Assembly (NCBI GenBank): GCA_009823505.1
Contig: VZQC01005070.1
Location: 6,014,258-6,078,257 of the forward strand
DNA: 64,000 nt
Reading direction: 5' to 3'
From: Rhizomys pruinosus
Lineage: Eukaryota; Chordata; Mammalia; Rodentia; Spalacidae
A program made the translations under genes and the position numbers. Positions within the stretch are counted from its first letter, which is position 1. Each line of letters opens with the position of its first letter. Shown piece by piece: positions 43,886 through 55,168 of the stretch. Below the pieces are notes generated by a model. It was not told the origin of the DNA, searched no databases, and saw only the letters and a program-made list of their open reading frames with translations.

Positions 43886-44112
43886 ACTGTGGGTGGAGTG
43901 CTGTTTCAGCAGTTAAGGGCACTGACTGCTCTTGCAGAGGGTTGTTTCCCAGCACACACATGGCAACTAACAACTGTCTTTAACTCCAGTTCTAGGGATC
44001 CAACGCCCTCTTCTGACCTCCTCAGGTATTGGAGGATTTGGGTGCACTTACACACATGCAGGTATAACACTCATACACATAAAAATAAATAAATAAAATA
44101 ATTTAAAAAAGA
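43886..44112 (+). mobile_element. B2 SINE, sense, partly degraded
   Basis: CAGCAGTTAAGGGCACTGACTGCTCTTGCAGAGG, TTCCCAGCACACACATGGC, AACTCCAGTTCTAGGG, CGCCCTCTTCTGACCTCC and an (AAATA)n tail. The B box is deleted after the GAGG motif, so it is probably transcriptionally dead. Confidence 0.93.
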
Positions 44113-44952
44113 ATAATTTTTTAAAAGGAGGATGACTAGCTAGACAGAAAATTATAGTTTCTGTCTTCCAAAAGAAAAATAAGAATCAGGAAATGTATCT
44201 AAAGTTAAGAGTGGAGAGGAAAAATGAACTTTTAATTAAAATAATGTATTTTTGCAATACTCAGTCAAGAACTTTGTTGAGTTCTAACAGGAAAAGCCCT
44301 TGCACTTTGGCAAAAATTTCTACTCTCCCTGCATGAGAGCATTTCTATCCTAAAGAGAAGTATCTGTGAGAGTCAGAGGTTACTTTTAGTATAATTATGG
44401 CAAAATTCAATATTTATAGGTATAAATAGATGATGTACATTATTTGATAATGTATTTATTTAAATTATTTGAAATCTTTCTGAATTGTGTATTATTTGTT
44501 ATTCATGCTGTTATCTTTCTTACTCAAATTTTTATGAAGACTGAATATACAATTTCATCTTTGCCAGATTTCAGTATGTATTAAAAATGTTTTTCTTTTC
44601 CCATATGCTTTTAGTAGATTAGCAGTATGTCTTTGTTCCATATTTTGAACTTCACTAAATGCCATTTCATTCAACAGAATCACTTGATCAAGTCTCCAGC
44701 AAAAGATCCTGAAAATGAACTTGAGTGTGCATCCTAAGCCTTTCTACACTACTGACCTCAGTGCTGAGATTTCATAGGATTCCTGTGTAATCTTTCACTA
44801 AATATAAATTCAGAGGCCTCTTTTTGGTTAGATGCAGTCTTTAATTATGTGGACATCTTAATGGCTATTTGGAAACACTACCACATTTCAAAATGCTTTT
44901 TCATAGGGAATTCTCTAATAAAACTACTTCAAAACAATATCAATATCAATAG

Positions 44953-45093
44953 TCTCTTTTTCTCCTCCTCCTCCTCTTCCTTCTCCTCCTCCTCTTCCTT
45001 CTCCTCCTCCTTCTGCTTCTGCTTCTTCTGCTTTTTCTTCTTCATCTTCTTCACCATCATCGTTGTCTTCATAGTTGTCTTCTTCTTCATTTC
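44953..45093. repeat. Pyrimidine-rich (CTC/CTT)n tract
   Basis: About 140 bp of TCC/TTC repeats, grading from CTCCTCCTC to CTTCTTC. It forms the expanded tail of the antisense B1 that follows. A 96-codon frame reads poly-S/F through it. Confidence 0.95.
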
Positions 45094-45217
45094 AGACAGG
45101 TTCCTCATAGGCCCAGATGGCTTTGAACTTGCTATGTAGTAAAGGTGGTCTCACAGAAATCCACCTGCCTCAACCTCCCCAGTTCTGAGATTAAAGACAA
45201 AGCACCACCATTTTATT
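45093..45217 (-). mobile_element. B1 SINE, antisense, diverged
   Basis: CAGACAGGTTCCTCATAGGCCCAG, GCTTTGAACTTGCTATGTAG, AATCCACCTGCCTCAACC, GAGATTAAAGACAAAGC. Its tail is the pyrimidine tract just upstream. Confidence 0.82.
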
Positions 45218-45297
45218 TTTTTTTTAATAAAACAAGGTATCATGTGCCCTAAACTGGCTTTCAACTCATTTACTATGTAAATTATAAATGTAAAAAT

Positions 45298-45424
45298 TAT
45301 CTGGCCATAGGAGGAACATGCCATTAATCACAGCACTAGGGAGGCAGCTTGTTCTACATATTGAGTTGCAGGCCAGCTGGGGGTACAGGGAGATTCTGTC
45401 TCAAAAAGACCAAAAACAAAATGT
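45298..45424 (+). mobile_element. B1 SINE fragment, sense
   Basis: ATGCCATTAATCACAGCACTAGGGAGGCAG, then TTCTACATATTGAGTTGCAGGCCAGC and GGGAGATTCTGTCTCAAAAAGACC. It lacks the central GGTGGATCTCTGTGAG block. Confidence 0.85.
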
Positions 45425-46412
45425 AAAATTATAGTAAGAGTACAGAAAACGTTCCTATACAGGGACATTGTTGTGAGGACCTGTTGATGCTGAAACCATC
45501 AGCAACATCTGCATGTTTACTTTTCCCCAGCTATGTAATTTCTTACTATATATTAAATATGGATCCTTACATTCACAGAGAAGTATGCCAGTCACCACTC
45601 ATTAAAGAAGCTTCGTTTTAAACAGAGACTTATTATGGAGTTCCACAACTGGCTACACACAGATATTGTCTGTGAAATGCCTGACCCTACCTGACACATC
45701 TAAAATGGAAGTGCTACATGTAAGGGTCATGGAACATAGTAAGAATAAGTGGTAATGAGAATAGTAATACATCTCTCAACTCTCATGACAAAGCTCCTTC
45801 ATACAACAGAGAGCCATGAACACAAATACAAATGGTCAAAATGTAGAGAATAAGAGTCTGCAGATTATGGGTCCTTGGACAGAACTCCTGTATTGAACTA
45901 CACCCATCCATGGCTCAGAAACTATTGCAGAAGAGAGGGCAGAAAGGTTGTAAGAGCCAGGGAAGGAGGTGCAGGACCTTATGGAAACAGAATCTTATAG
46001 GTTCCTGGGACCTTTTTCATAGGAACTTACAGCAATTGTGACAGCATCCATAAAACATGCAGAATCAAGAAGAAACCTAGCATAGAACTGTGGAAATGTG
46101 TTTCAGGCACCAATCTTAGTTGAAGATAACTTACTGCAGTGCTGATAACTGCTGGGTGAGGAAGAGCTGATCTTCTTTAAGGGAGAGGCTAGATAGGCTG
46201 ACTAGACCCCAGTGGAAGAACTTGCACTGAGGGATGTCTGGGAACACTAACTAGATTGGATAGGGCTTAACGTAAATGACAGAATGCATGAAATCCAGTA
46301 CAGAGTTTATGAGAGGGTGCTGATGGAGAAGTGGTTATAAAGATTATTAAGATGCTCTGTATGAAATACCAAAATCCATAAAAATATACAAATATCTTTA
46401 AAAAAACCTCTC
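45425..46412 (+). mobile_element. Lx-type L1 3' UTR, sense, to poly(A)
   Basis: TTGTGAGGACCTGTTGATGCTG, CATCAGCAACATCTGCATG, CATTAAAGAAGC, CAGAAGAGAGGGCAGAAAGG and GTAAGAGCCAGGG recall Lx 3' UTRs. It ends with AGATGCTCTGTATGAAATACC and an A-rich stretch near 46410. About 1 kb, non-coding. Confidence 0.75.
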
Positions 46413-46424
46413 TTAACATTTTTC

Positions 46425-48690
46425 TTTTTATTATATATATATATATATAATATATATATATAATATTACAAGATTATGTTACTATCAAATCTAGACTAGT
46501 GTCCCACTCCCTAACCCCCCATGCCACCAGAGTTCATGCATTCTGCCAAATATGTTTTTCATCTTTTTCTCAGTCTTTCTCAAAATTCTCAATGTGGAAG
46601 TTGACTGTTTTGAGCAGAAGGTCATTGTTTCAGTCAGTTCTTCGACACAGTCTTTTCTGTTGATGTTCTTCTTCTTTCCAATATGTATCACTCCCAACTA
46701 CTTGGACAAAAGCTCAAGGGGCCATGCAACAAGAAATATTAAAACTAGGTAATTGCATAACATCCACAGATGAGGGATACCATCGTCCTTTGTTTTTTTC
46801 TGGGATTGTGTTACTTCACTTAACATAATATCTTCTAGTTCCGTCCATTTACCTGCAAAGTTCATGAACTCATCTTTCCTTAGCACTGCACAGAACTCCA
46901 TTGTGTAGATGTACCATATTTTCTCTATCCAGCCATCAGTTTAGGGGCACTTGGGTTGGTCCAGGTCTTTGCTATTGTGAAGGAAGCTGCAATAAACATT
47001 TTTGTGCATGTATCTTTGCCATAAAATGGACTCTTGTGGGTATATACCCAGAAAGGTTAAAATGACTGGGTCAGTGGGTAAGTTCATTTTGATCTTCCAA
47101 GGGTTTTCCACACTGCTTTCACTAGTGTTGTACACAGTTTATCACACCAGCAGTGGATGAGTAATCTCCTTCCCCACAACCTATCCAGCATCTGGTATCA
47201 TTTGTTTCTTTGATTCTAGCCAGTCTATCGGAGTGAGATGATATCTTAAGTGGTTTTCATTTGCATTCTTTAATTTTTAGTGACGTTGAACATTTTTAAG
47301 AATGTTTCTCAGCCATCTCTATTCCCAACTTGTGAAGTCTCGTTTTCAGCTCTTTGCTCCATCTTTTGAGTGATTCATTTGTTTTTCTTTCTTCTTTGTT
47401 TTTTTTTTTTTTTTTGAGAGTTTATATACTCTTGAAATCAATGCTTTGTCAGATGTATTGCAGTGAAGGTTTCCTCCCATTCTGTGGGTTTTCTCTTCAC
47501 TCCTTGATTGTTTTTCTTTTGATGTACAGAAGCTTGAGTTTAATGAGGTCCCATTTGTCAATTGTCGATTATTTTGCTGCATAGCTGCTGTCTGATTTAG
47601 GAATTCTTTTCCTCTGCCTATGTCTTGTAGGTTGCAACTTTTTCTTTTATCACTTCAGAGTTTTGGGTTCATGTTGAGGTCTTTTGATCCATCTGGAGTT
47701 GACTTTTGTACAGGGCGAAAGGTAGGGTTTTAATTTTATCTTCTACAAGTGGTGATCCAGCTTTGCCAGCACCACTTGCTGAAGATGCTGTCTTTCCTCC
47801 ATTTGTGTCTTCTTGGCCCCCTTGTCAAATATGAGGTGGCTGAAATTGTATGTGCTAAGTTTGCAATCTCAAGTTTTGTTCCATTGGTTCAACAGGTCTT
47901 TTTTGTGCCAGTAACAAGCTTTTTATGACTATAGCCCTGTAATATAGTTGAAGTCTGGTATAGAGATCCCCCCCCCTTTTCTTTTTTCTCAGGGTTGCTT
48001 TGGCATTGGGGGTCTTTTGTTTTTCCATATGAAATAAGGACTTTTTTTTTCCAAGCCTGTAAAAAACTCTCTTGGGGGATTTTAAATGGTATTGCGTTGA
48101 ATCTTTATATTAGTTTGGTGGAAATGGATTATATTTATTATTTTTTCCAATCCATGAGCATGGGAGGTCTTTCCATCTTCGGAAGTCTTCTTCAGTTTCC
48201 TTCTTCAGGGATTTAAAGGGTTTTTGTTAGAGATTTTTGGTGTCTTTGGTTAAGTTTGTTCCTACGGTATCTTTTGTTTTTGGGCTATTGTGACGATGCA
48301 CTAGTCCTACCTTGTTATTCCTTCTTTCAGTTGCCCGACCTGTTTGTTGGTTTCAAGAAAAGGACTGATTTGTTTTCTAGGTTAATTTTGTCTCCTGCCA
48401 CCTTACACTGAAACGCTTAATCATTTCTAGGAGCTTTCTGGTGGCGTTTTTTTCATCCCTTAGGTAAAATCATATCATCAGTAAAAACGGATAGTTTGAC
48501 TTCATCTTCTCCAATTAGTACTATACGCTTAATTTCCTTTTCTTGCTTATTGCCCTAGCAATGTTTCAAGCACTCTAGTGAAAAGGAGGGGTGACAGGGG
48601 ACAACCTTGACTAGTTCCTACCTTTAAGGGAAGGTCGTCTCCTTCTTCATGTAGGATGATGTTAATGTAGCTGAGGTTGACTTTGAATTC
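46425..48690 (-). mobile_element. L1, antisense: short 3' UTR and long ORF2 C-terminal half
   Basis: A (TA)n tract at 46434-46463 lies where poly(T) would be. The 3' UTR is shortened by a deletion (46660-46760). Antisense ORF2 then runs from about 46790 to 48690, reaching the reverse transcriptase core (GTGACAGGGGACAACCTTGAC near 48590 and CATATCATCAGTAAAAACGG near 48475). Single-base losses are dense compared with the other copies, so no long frame survives. Confidence 0.93.
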
Positions 48691-48755
48691 CTTAATTCTC
48701 CTGTCTCTACCTCCAAAAAGCTGGGATTAAAATGTGTCCCACAACATGTGGCTCA
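48672..48755 (-). mobile_element. B1 fragment, antisense
   Basis: GACTTTGAATTCCTTAATTCTCCTGTCTC and AGCTGGGATTAAAATGTGTCCCACAACATGTGGC resemble the 5' half of an antisense B1. It abuts the end of the antisense L1. Confidence 0.6.
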
Positions 48756-49500
48756 AAACACCTTGGATAATCTTCATCTATGACTTCTGGACTCCCATTA
48801 TCAAACCTGTCTCTAGCAACGTCACAGCTCTTTTCCCATACCCTCTTTTGACATAATTCCAGTCACTCTGGGTGTGAATGGACCTTAGTAGTCAAAACCT
48901 CCTGATGAATCTATTGTCAATTTGCATTTTCTCCAAGTACAATGCAGCAGTGTGTCTAGGAAAGCCTAGATTTAACATTCAACAGCATGGAAATGGAAAT
49001 AAACAATTGGGAACTGGATATGCCACTAAGAGAACATAAAATCAGAAGGCCATCAAGTAAAAGTTTGATGAGTCTCAAAAATTAAATAACAGATTACTAA
49101 TATGATAAAAAAAATTCAGCAGGAATTCAAGAGATAAATAAACTCATCCCACTGTAAATTTGTGTACATTAAATCACCATAAGTCATAATATCTAAAGAG
49201 GCAGAAGCAAACCAAGTATTTGAAATTAGATGAAAAAGAAATAAAATGTGATATACCCACCTAATTAAACATTACTTGTCCCTAAATATAGATAAGTTGA
49301 ATGTGCAGCAGCTGGATCAACCACACAACACTGCACTCAATAAAGGAAGTCATAACAGTGACAGGAACAGTCATCCATGGTGAATTATTCTACAACAGGA
49401 TACAATTGTACTGGCATGAAGTATCCATGCTTTCATTTCTTTCCTTTTGCTATAACAATGTATCTGAGATTTATTAACTTAAAGGAAAGAAGTTTGCTTT
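48756..49500. other. Unannotated AT-rich interval
   Basis: No recognised gene or repeat in about 0.75 kb. Confidence 0.5.
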
Positions 49501-49501
49501 G

Positions 49502-49658
49502 TTGGCTAGAGAAAGATGAGTCAGTGGTTAAGCATACTTGCTGCTCTTTCAGACAACCAGAGTTCAATTCCCAGCACACACATCCATGACTCACAACCCA
49601 ACCTGGGTCCTCTGCAAGAGCAGCCAGGGTTCTTAACTACTGATCCATCTCCCCAGTC
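49502..49658. repeat. Head-to-head B2 halves (inverted pair)
   Basis: 49502-49598 is the 5' half of a sense B2 (GGCTAGAGAAAGATGAGTCAG, TTAAGCATACTTGCTGC, TTCAATTCCCAGCACAC). 49600-49658 is the 5' end of an antisense B2 (CCTGGGTCCTCTGCAAGAGCAGCC, CTTAACTACTGATCCATCTCC). The two 5' ends face outward, so a transcript could fold into an imperfect hairpin of about 55-60 bp. Confidence 0.82.
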
Positions 49659-50830
49659 TTGGGTGATACATACTTTAAATGAGTGGTTTACTTGGAAAAT
49701 GAATTATGTCTCCATTGAGTTGTTACATTTTAAAAAGATATAATGTATTATGGGATATAACTGAATTAATATGTATAGCATATACAGTCTATATACCAAA
49801 ACAACCAGGTCACCATTCCTTTGTTTAACAATTTGGACATTTCCTAAATGGGGAGATTTTACTCAGAGAGGGATTTACTCTGAACATGTAACCTACAGCA
49901 CAAAGACCAATAGCCAATAATATAGGCTGCTGCTACGTGCTGGAAGTTTGAAGAGGAGGTAGATCTTAAGTATTCTCAGAAAACATGCAAGAATCTATGC
50001 CTTTTTCAAAGTGGAATATAAAAAAGTTTCCTCACATTCTCCTTGTACCTCTTCCTGCGGCAGGGACAAAGTGAGTATCTTACAACAGATGAGGATTAGG
50101 TTCAGAATCACAAATTCTTCTTCTAATTTTGTGTCTATTAGGAGTGTTTGTAATAATTGTTTTCCTATTCTGATGAGTAACAAATAAATTTTCTTTTCTC
50201 CATATGACTTTGAATTTAGTGGTTCCTATGGTTTTTGTCAAGCAATTTTATGTTTAGTTCACAGAGCAGCACACCAACAGAATCATTGCCCTTCAACGAT
50301 GTCATTACTGAGTAGTGAAGAAATCAGAACTTGAGAAAAATCTGCTCCAAAGTCTGGGCCTGCCTTTTGTAGGCCTCGGGATTCTGCCAAGTCTCAGTAT
50401 GGGTGTGTGTGTGTGGGGGGGGGGTAGATCTGCAAGTAATTTATTTCATACTCATTTTCTCATCTCTCCTATAGTAAAATTCTCAATTTATTTTGGGCAT
50501 CAGTATTCACAGTTACCATACAACTCTCCTTGGATGTTTTAGTCCTTAAAATGCGACAAGTCTTAAATAGGTAGGTTTTTCCTAGAAAGCTTTCAGAAAG
50601 TGACAGGAAACTGGAAGTCCATTTGTTTTCCAGCCCTTCATCGTAATGCTTGCTAACTAGAAGCAATACCTGGAGTAATCATGTTATATTAAGCACCAGA
50701 ATGCATTCCACACACTGCAGGGAGATGAAAAGCCACTTTAAGACTTCACATAGAAATATAACAACTATGAAAAAGATATATATGAGACAAACCTCACTGG
50801 CTTAAGACCCTGGTTTCTAGGTTTTCTGTT
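49659..50830. other. Unannotated interval
   Basis: About 1.2 kb without recognised elements. A short (GT)n/G-run lies at 50403-50427. Frames up to 75 codons show no motif. Confidence 0.5.
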
Positions 50831-50833
50831 CCT

Positions 50834-50986
50834 AGAAAAAAAAATATAAAAAAAAAAAATATAAAAAAAAAAAATAAATAAAAACAAAAAAAGAAAAAAA
50901 ATACAATCATTTCTTTTCATTTCCTTTCCTTTCCTTTACTTTACTTTACTTTACTTTTCTTTTCTTTTCTTTTCTTTTCTTTTTCC
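50834..50986. repeat. A-rich tract joined to (TTTCC/TTTAC/TTTTC)n
   Basis: About 70 bp of A with spaced TAT and AAAT interruptions is followed by about 75 bp of pyrimidine pentanucleotides that change in blocks from TTTCC to TTTAC to TTTTC. This is a sharp purine-to-pyrimidine switch. Confidence 0.92.
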
Positions 50987-51888
50987 TAGAGCACGTTTAA
51001 TTCCCAGAAAAAGGTTAACGTGAATAGAAAGGATTCTATAAGATACTTGGACAAATATGCAACCCTAAGATAGCTAACAATTGAACTAAGACAAAAGTAG
51101 AGGAGACACACATTTGTGAGCTCAAATACAGAAATGCTCACATTCATATCTCTATAGTTTGATCAAATCTGTTTGGTTTTCAGATGTACCTTCATTCATC
51201 TTGGGAAAGTTTCTATATTATACACTTAACCTTGGGGTTCCTGTCATTTTCCCCTAGTCTTGAAGAAGTCAATAAGCAATTGATAAATTTTCTGTCACTG
51301 TAGGCAATTAATAGGAGTTACACAGCACCAGTTACATCAATTTTCCTGTATCTGAGGAGCAAAGAATTGATTTCACAAACTTACTGGTGCCTATTGATTC
51401 CATGCCTATCCCTAGGCCATTTCTATTTAACGCTTTGGTGCCGTCACTGAGAAAAGTCTCAGGACTGTCAAATAAAATCTACTTCTATGGAGTTTTTATC
51501 TATTCCTCTGCTTTACAAGTACCTGTGGTATCAGTAATGTACGTGGACACTGGGGGAAGTGTATGTTCTTTGCTTCAAATGTTTCATATATGGGAAATAA
51601 GAATAAGGTACAACAAAATTTTTCATTTAAGTCTGAAATCTCAGATGACTTATTTTCAAAGGTATTAGAAGTACACATGTGACTTTTTAATAAATAGGAT
51701 TTGTGTGTATAAAGCTTCTCTCTTGAGTTTCAATAACTACTTTGAGATAAAAGAATACAAATACATTTTCAACCTTGTATTCTGGGGGTTATTGTACTCT
51801 ATCACTGTCCAAAAGAAGTCTTAAAGAAAGTCATAAAAAAAGAAAGTCATAAAAAAGAAAAAAAGGAATGTGACTTTAGTAATAAGCC
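50987..51888. other. Unannotated interval
   Basis: About 0.9 kb without recognised element. It ends in a short imperfect repeat of AAGAAAGTCATAAAA at 51820-51865. Confidence 0.5.
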
Positions 51889-52296
51889 TATTCTAGTTTG
51901 ACTTCCATTGCTGTGACAAAACACTCTGACTGACACCAACTTGGGGAGGAAAGGGTTTATTGAGCTTACATCTCCCGGGTCACAGTTCATCACTTAGCGA
52001 GCCCAAGGTAGGAACTCAGGGCAGGAACCTGGAGGCAGAAGCTGAAGCACAGGCCATGGAGGAATGCTGTTCATTGGCTTGCTCCTCTGGTCCATGCCCA
52101 GCCTTACCTCTTATACAATACACACCAACCTGCCCAGGGTGGCACCACCCATAGTGGCCTGCGTCCTCCCACACTGCTCAACAATCAAGACAATACTCCA
52201 CAGATGTGGCCACAGGCCAGTCCAATGGAGACAATTCCCCAATTGAGGCTCCCTCAACCCAGGTGTGTCAAGTTGACACTAAAGCTATCCAGCACA
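51889..52296 (-). repeat. LTR (3' LTR in element orientation)
   Basis: Direct repeat of 53470-53877. Shared blocks include GGGGAGGAAAGGGTTTATT, CCAAGGTAGGAACTCAGGGC-like sequence and CCCAGGGTGGCACCACCCATAG. It differs by scattered substitutions. Confidence 0.88.
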
Positions 52297-53445
52297 ATTG
52301 ACCCCTTGTCAACTTGACACACAAAACACATCACTATTAAACCACCACCTTTCCAGTTCTTATCCCCAAAGTATGATGTTAACATTAATCACAACCTAAG
52401 ACAGTACAACCTTAAAAGCCCCACAGTCCTTAAAATGTCCAAACACTTAAAAATTCAGAGTCTGTTAAAAGTCTCTTAACTGTGGGCTGCTGTAAAATCC
52501 AAAACAAGTACTGTCTTATTTCAAAGGGAAGAATCAGGCACTCTCAGACAAAACCTAAGTCCAGCAAAGTAGCTCAAGGCTGGACACCTGGGATTCACTC
52601 ACGATCTTTTGGGCTCCAACGGTTTCGGCAGCTCCCCCTCTCTGACTCTGCGGTCCGAGGCACACACAGCTCATCTCACAGGCCCAGGCTGACTCCATTT
52701 CACACCTGCCTCTGCTCTTGGTGGTCGTTCCATGGTCCTGGCATCTCCAAAAAGCTGGGGTCGCCACTGAAACTGAGGCAGCACCTTCACCAATGGTCTC
52801 TTCTGACCTCTCCTGTTGTAAAGCTTCAGATTCTCTCCATGACCCCTGCAATCCTGGGGTCTTCACTGAAACTGAGGTGCACTTCCACCAATGGTCTTTC
52901 CTGACCTCTCACAGTGCCAAGCCTCGGCTGCTTTCTGTGACCCCCTCAAATTTCAACACCAGAACCATATAGGAGACTCTTAAACACTACTAAATCCTGC
53001 TTCTGGCTTGAGATGGAACCTCAGGCCCCTTCTGGAACTCAGCTTCTGTGTGCTGACCCTGAAGAAATTCTTCTCAGAAGATTTCACCACAGTGATGCTG
53101 GTCTCTTGTTACTTACAGCTGATTTTTCAGCCCCAGCTAACCAGCATCAATTATCCCAGTACAACAAAGATTTCACTTCAGGTTCTGGTCTCTTGTTACT
53201 TACAGTTGATTCTTCAGCCCCAGCTGACCACAACCCACAGATTAAACAGTCCTGATGATCACTGCTTCCCTTTGAAACTAGAAACTTCACAAGCCAGGCC
53301 TCCATCTTCTACAACTCCTTCAGCAAAACTGCTCCAAACTCCACAGCAACAATCTTTAGGCATTCAATGATCTTCCCAGCCCAAAGTTCCAAACACTTCC
53401 ACAATCCTTCCCCAAAACACCAAGGTCAGGTCTGTCACAGCAATA

Positions 53446-53464
53446 CCCCACTCTTCTGGTACCA
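53446..53464 (-). promoter_or_regulatory. Putative tRNA-Leu-type primer-binding site
   Basis: The minus strand reads TGGTACCAGAAGAGTGGGG, starting with TGG (complement of tRNA CCA). ERVL elements generally use a tRNA-Leu primer with a site of the form TGGTGCCAGAAGTGGG. The match is by eye. The equivalent site in the other copy is at 41809-41825. Confidence 0.6.
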
Positions 53465-53469
53465 ATTTC

Positions 53470-53877
53470 TCTCCTAGTTTGTCTTACATTGCTGTGACAA
53501 AACACTCTGACAGATACCAACTTGGGGAGGAAAGGGTTTATTCAGCTTACATCTCCTGGGTCACAGTTCATCACTTAGGGAGCCCAAGCCAGGAACTCAG
53601 GGCAGGAACCTGGAGGCAGGAGCTGAAGCACAGGCCATGGAGGAATGCTGTTCACTGGCTTGCTCCTCTGGCCCATGCCCAGCCTGCCTTCTTATACAGT
53701 ACACAACAACCTGCCCAGGGTGGCACCACCCATAGTGGGCTGGGCCCTCCCACATTGCTCAACAGTCAAGACAACAGTCCACAGACATGGCCACGGGCCA
53801 GTCCTATGGAGCCAATTCCCCAATTGAGGCTCCCTCAACCCAGGTGTGTCAAGTTGACACTAAAGCTATCCAGCACA
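53470..53877 (-). repeat. LTR (5' LTR in element orientation)
   Basis: Pairs with 51889-52296. The primer-binding site lies just to its left at 53446-53464, which fixes the element's orientation as minus. Confidence 0.88.
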
Positions 53878-53881
53878 AGCC

Positions 53882-55119
53882 TTTAAAGCAAATCAAAGAA
53901 TTTTACTTATTCCAATAATTCCCTGTTGACACCTAAGGATAAAGGGTCAAATCTCTCCCAGCTACATTCCAGGTCTTGGGAATGATAGAGTTAGGAAGTT
54001 TGACAGGACAACTGCCCTCAAAACTTCTACTCAGTAGAAGCACAGATTAATAAAAGAAGAAGACAGCAAAGAACAATGAACAATGTAATTTTAGGTAATA
54101 CGAATAATGTGAAGAATACTCCAGCAAGCCAGGAAGTGGCATGAATGAATACGGCCTCCTTACATAAGACAGTCCAAACGTTCTTTGCAGAATAGGTGAA
54201 ATTTGAGCTAACATTTGAGAAATGAGAAGGCTGTACAATGACTGAGTAAGGATCAGTCTAGAGAGAAGGAAAGACTTGGGCAAAGGCCCTCAGTAAGAAA
54301 AAAATGAGTTGTCCTTGAACCAAACATTAAAGCTGGTGACTGTGTATGCCGGAGTTTAGGGGTGGATCATTCAGGGAAATCTATCAAAAGAAGCCAGGCA
54401 GTGAAAGTCTACATTTAACAGACCTCCTGAAAATGTGGATTTTATTTGATGTGGCCTAATAGCCCCTTTAGGACTTTAGACACTAGGGTTTCTGAACATT
54501 ACATCTGTTCTCTTTCTCCAGTCCACATGCCCTTATTACATCACGGAAGCAGCTTTAAATGTGAAAGAATCTAATAGCATGTCAGATTTTCTCAAATTTA
54601 AGAAAATGTTAAACATTTTCTTGCAAAATAGTATGTGTACACTGGGGGAGTTTTTGCCTCCTAAGAAATAGTTGCCAACATCTGAGGAGCTTTTCTTTGT
54701 CCTAATCACAGGGTACCACTCACTGAGTCTATTGGGTAGATGCAAACCGAACCTGTTTTTCAACAATGCACAGCCACTTCTATCAAAAATAGCTTATTTA
54801 GCCCAAATGTATACTACTACTGATTAGAAAAAATATAAAGAGCAAAATTGGAAAGATACTCATTTTAATCTAACACAGGAGGTGATTTTGGTTCACTTGA
54901 TATATAGTCAAAGTTCCAGTGCTTTGTAAATATACTCATAGCATGGAAATACGTCAAAGGCAAAACAGCCAGTTCTTGGTACTATGAATAGAATTGTATC
55001 CTGCCAAGTATCTACATCTTAAAGACCTAAACTGCAGTGTAACTGTATCTTAATATATTCTTTTAAAGAGTTTATTAAGGTTAAATGGGACTATAAGAGT
55101 GGGGCCCTAATCTGACAGA

Positions 55120-55120
<1 letters not shown>
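53882..55120. other. Unannotated interval
   Basis: About 1.2 kb without recognised gene or repeat. Minus frames at 54047-54283 and 54536-54766 show no domain. Confidence 0.5.

Positions 55121-55123
<3 letters not shown>

Positions 55124-55165
<42 letters not shown>
55124..55165. repeat. (GA)n microsatellite
   Basis: About 40 bp of uninterrupted GA repeat. Confidence 0.97.

Positions 55166-55168
<3 letters not shown>

Larger units (their letters stand above)
51889..53877 (-). mobile_element. Complete short ERVL-like LTR element, antisense, non-coding
   Basis: Two matching LTRs of about 407 bp (51889-52296 and 53470-53877) enclose 1.17 kb. On the minus strand the LTRs begin TGTGCTGGATAGC. Three to five bases inside the 5' LTR (right side) is TGGTACCAGAAGAGTGGGG (complement of 53446-53464), like a tRNA-Leu primer site as in ERVL. 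A purine run (AAGGGG) precedes the 3' LTR. Candidate 4-5 bp target duplication (A)AGCC lies at 51884-51888 and 53877-53881. There is no gag, pro or pol; open frames up to 140 codons have no retroviral motif. Size and lack of genes recall MaLR-type elements. Confidence 0.85.

Noticed and set aside
44849..45139. 96-codon serine/phenylalanine-rich frame
   Set aside because: It is translation of the (CTC/CTT)n tail of an antisense B1.
51820..51865. Possible CRISPR-like or direct-repeat array (AAGAAAGTCATAAAA)
   Set aside because: Only two or three short imperfect units with no spacers, in a vertebrate repeat context.
52482..53370. Several overlapping 80-140 codon frames on both strands
   Set aside because: They fall in the interior of the ERVL-like element. 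None has gag, protease, RT, integrase or envelope motifs, and frames in different phases are equally long, as expected for stop-poor non-coding sequence.
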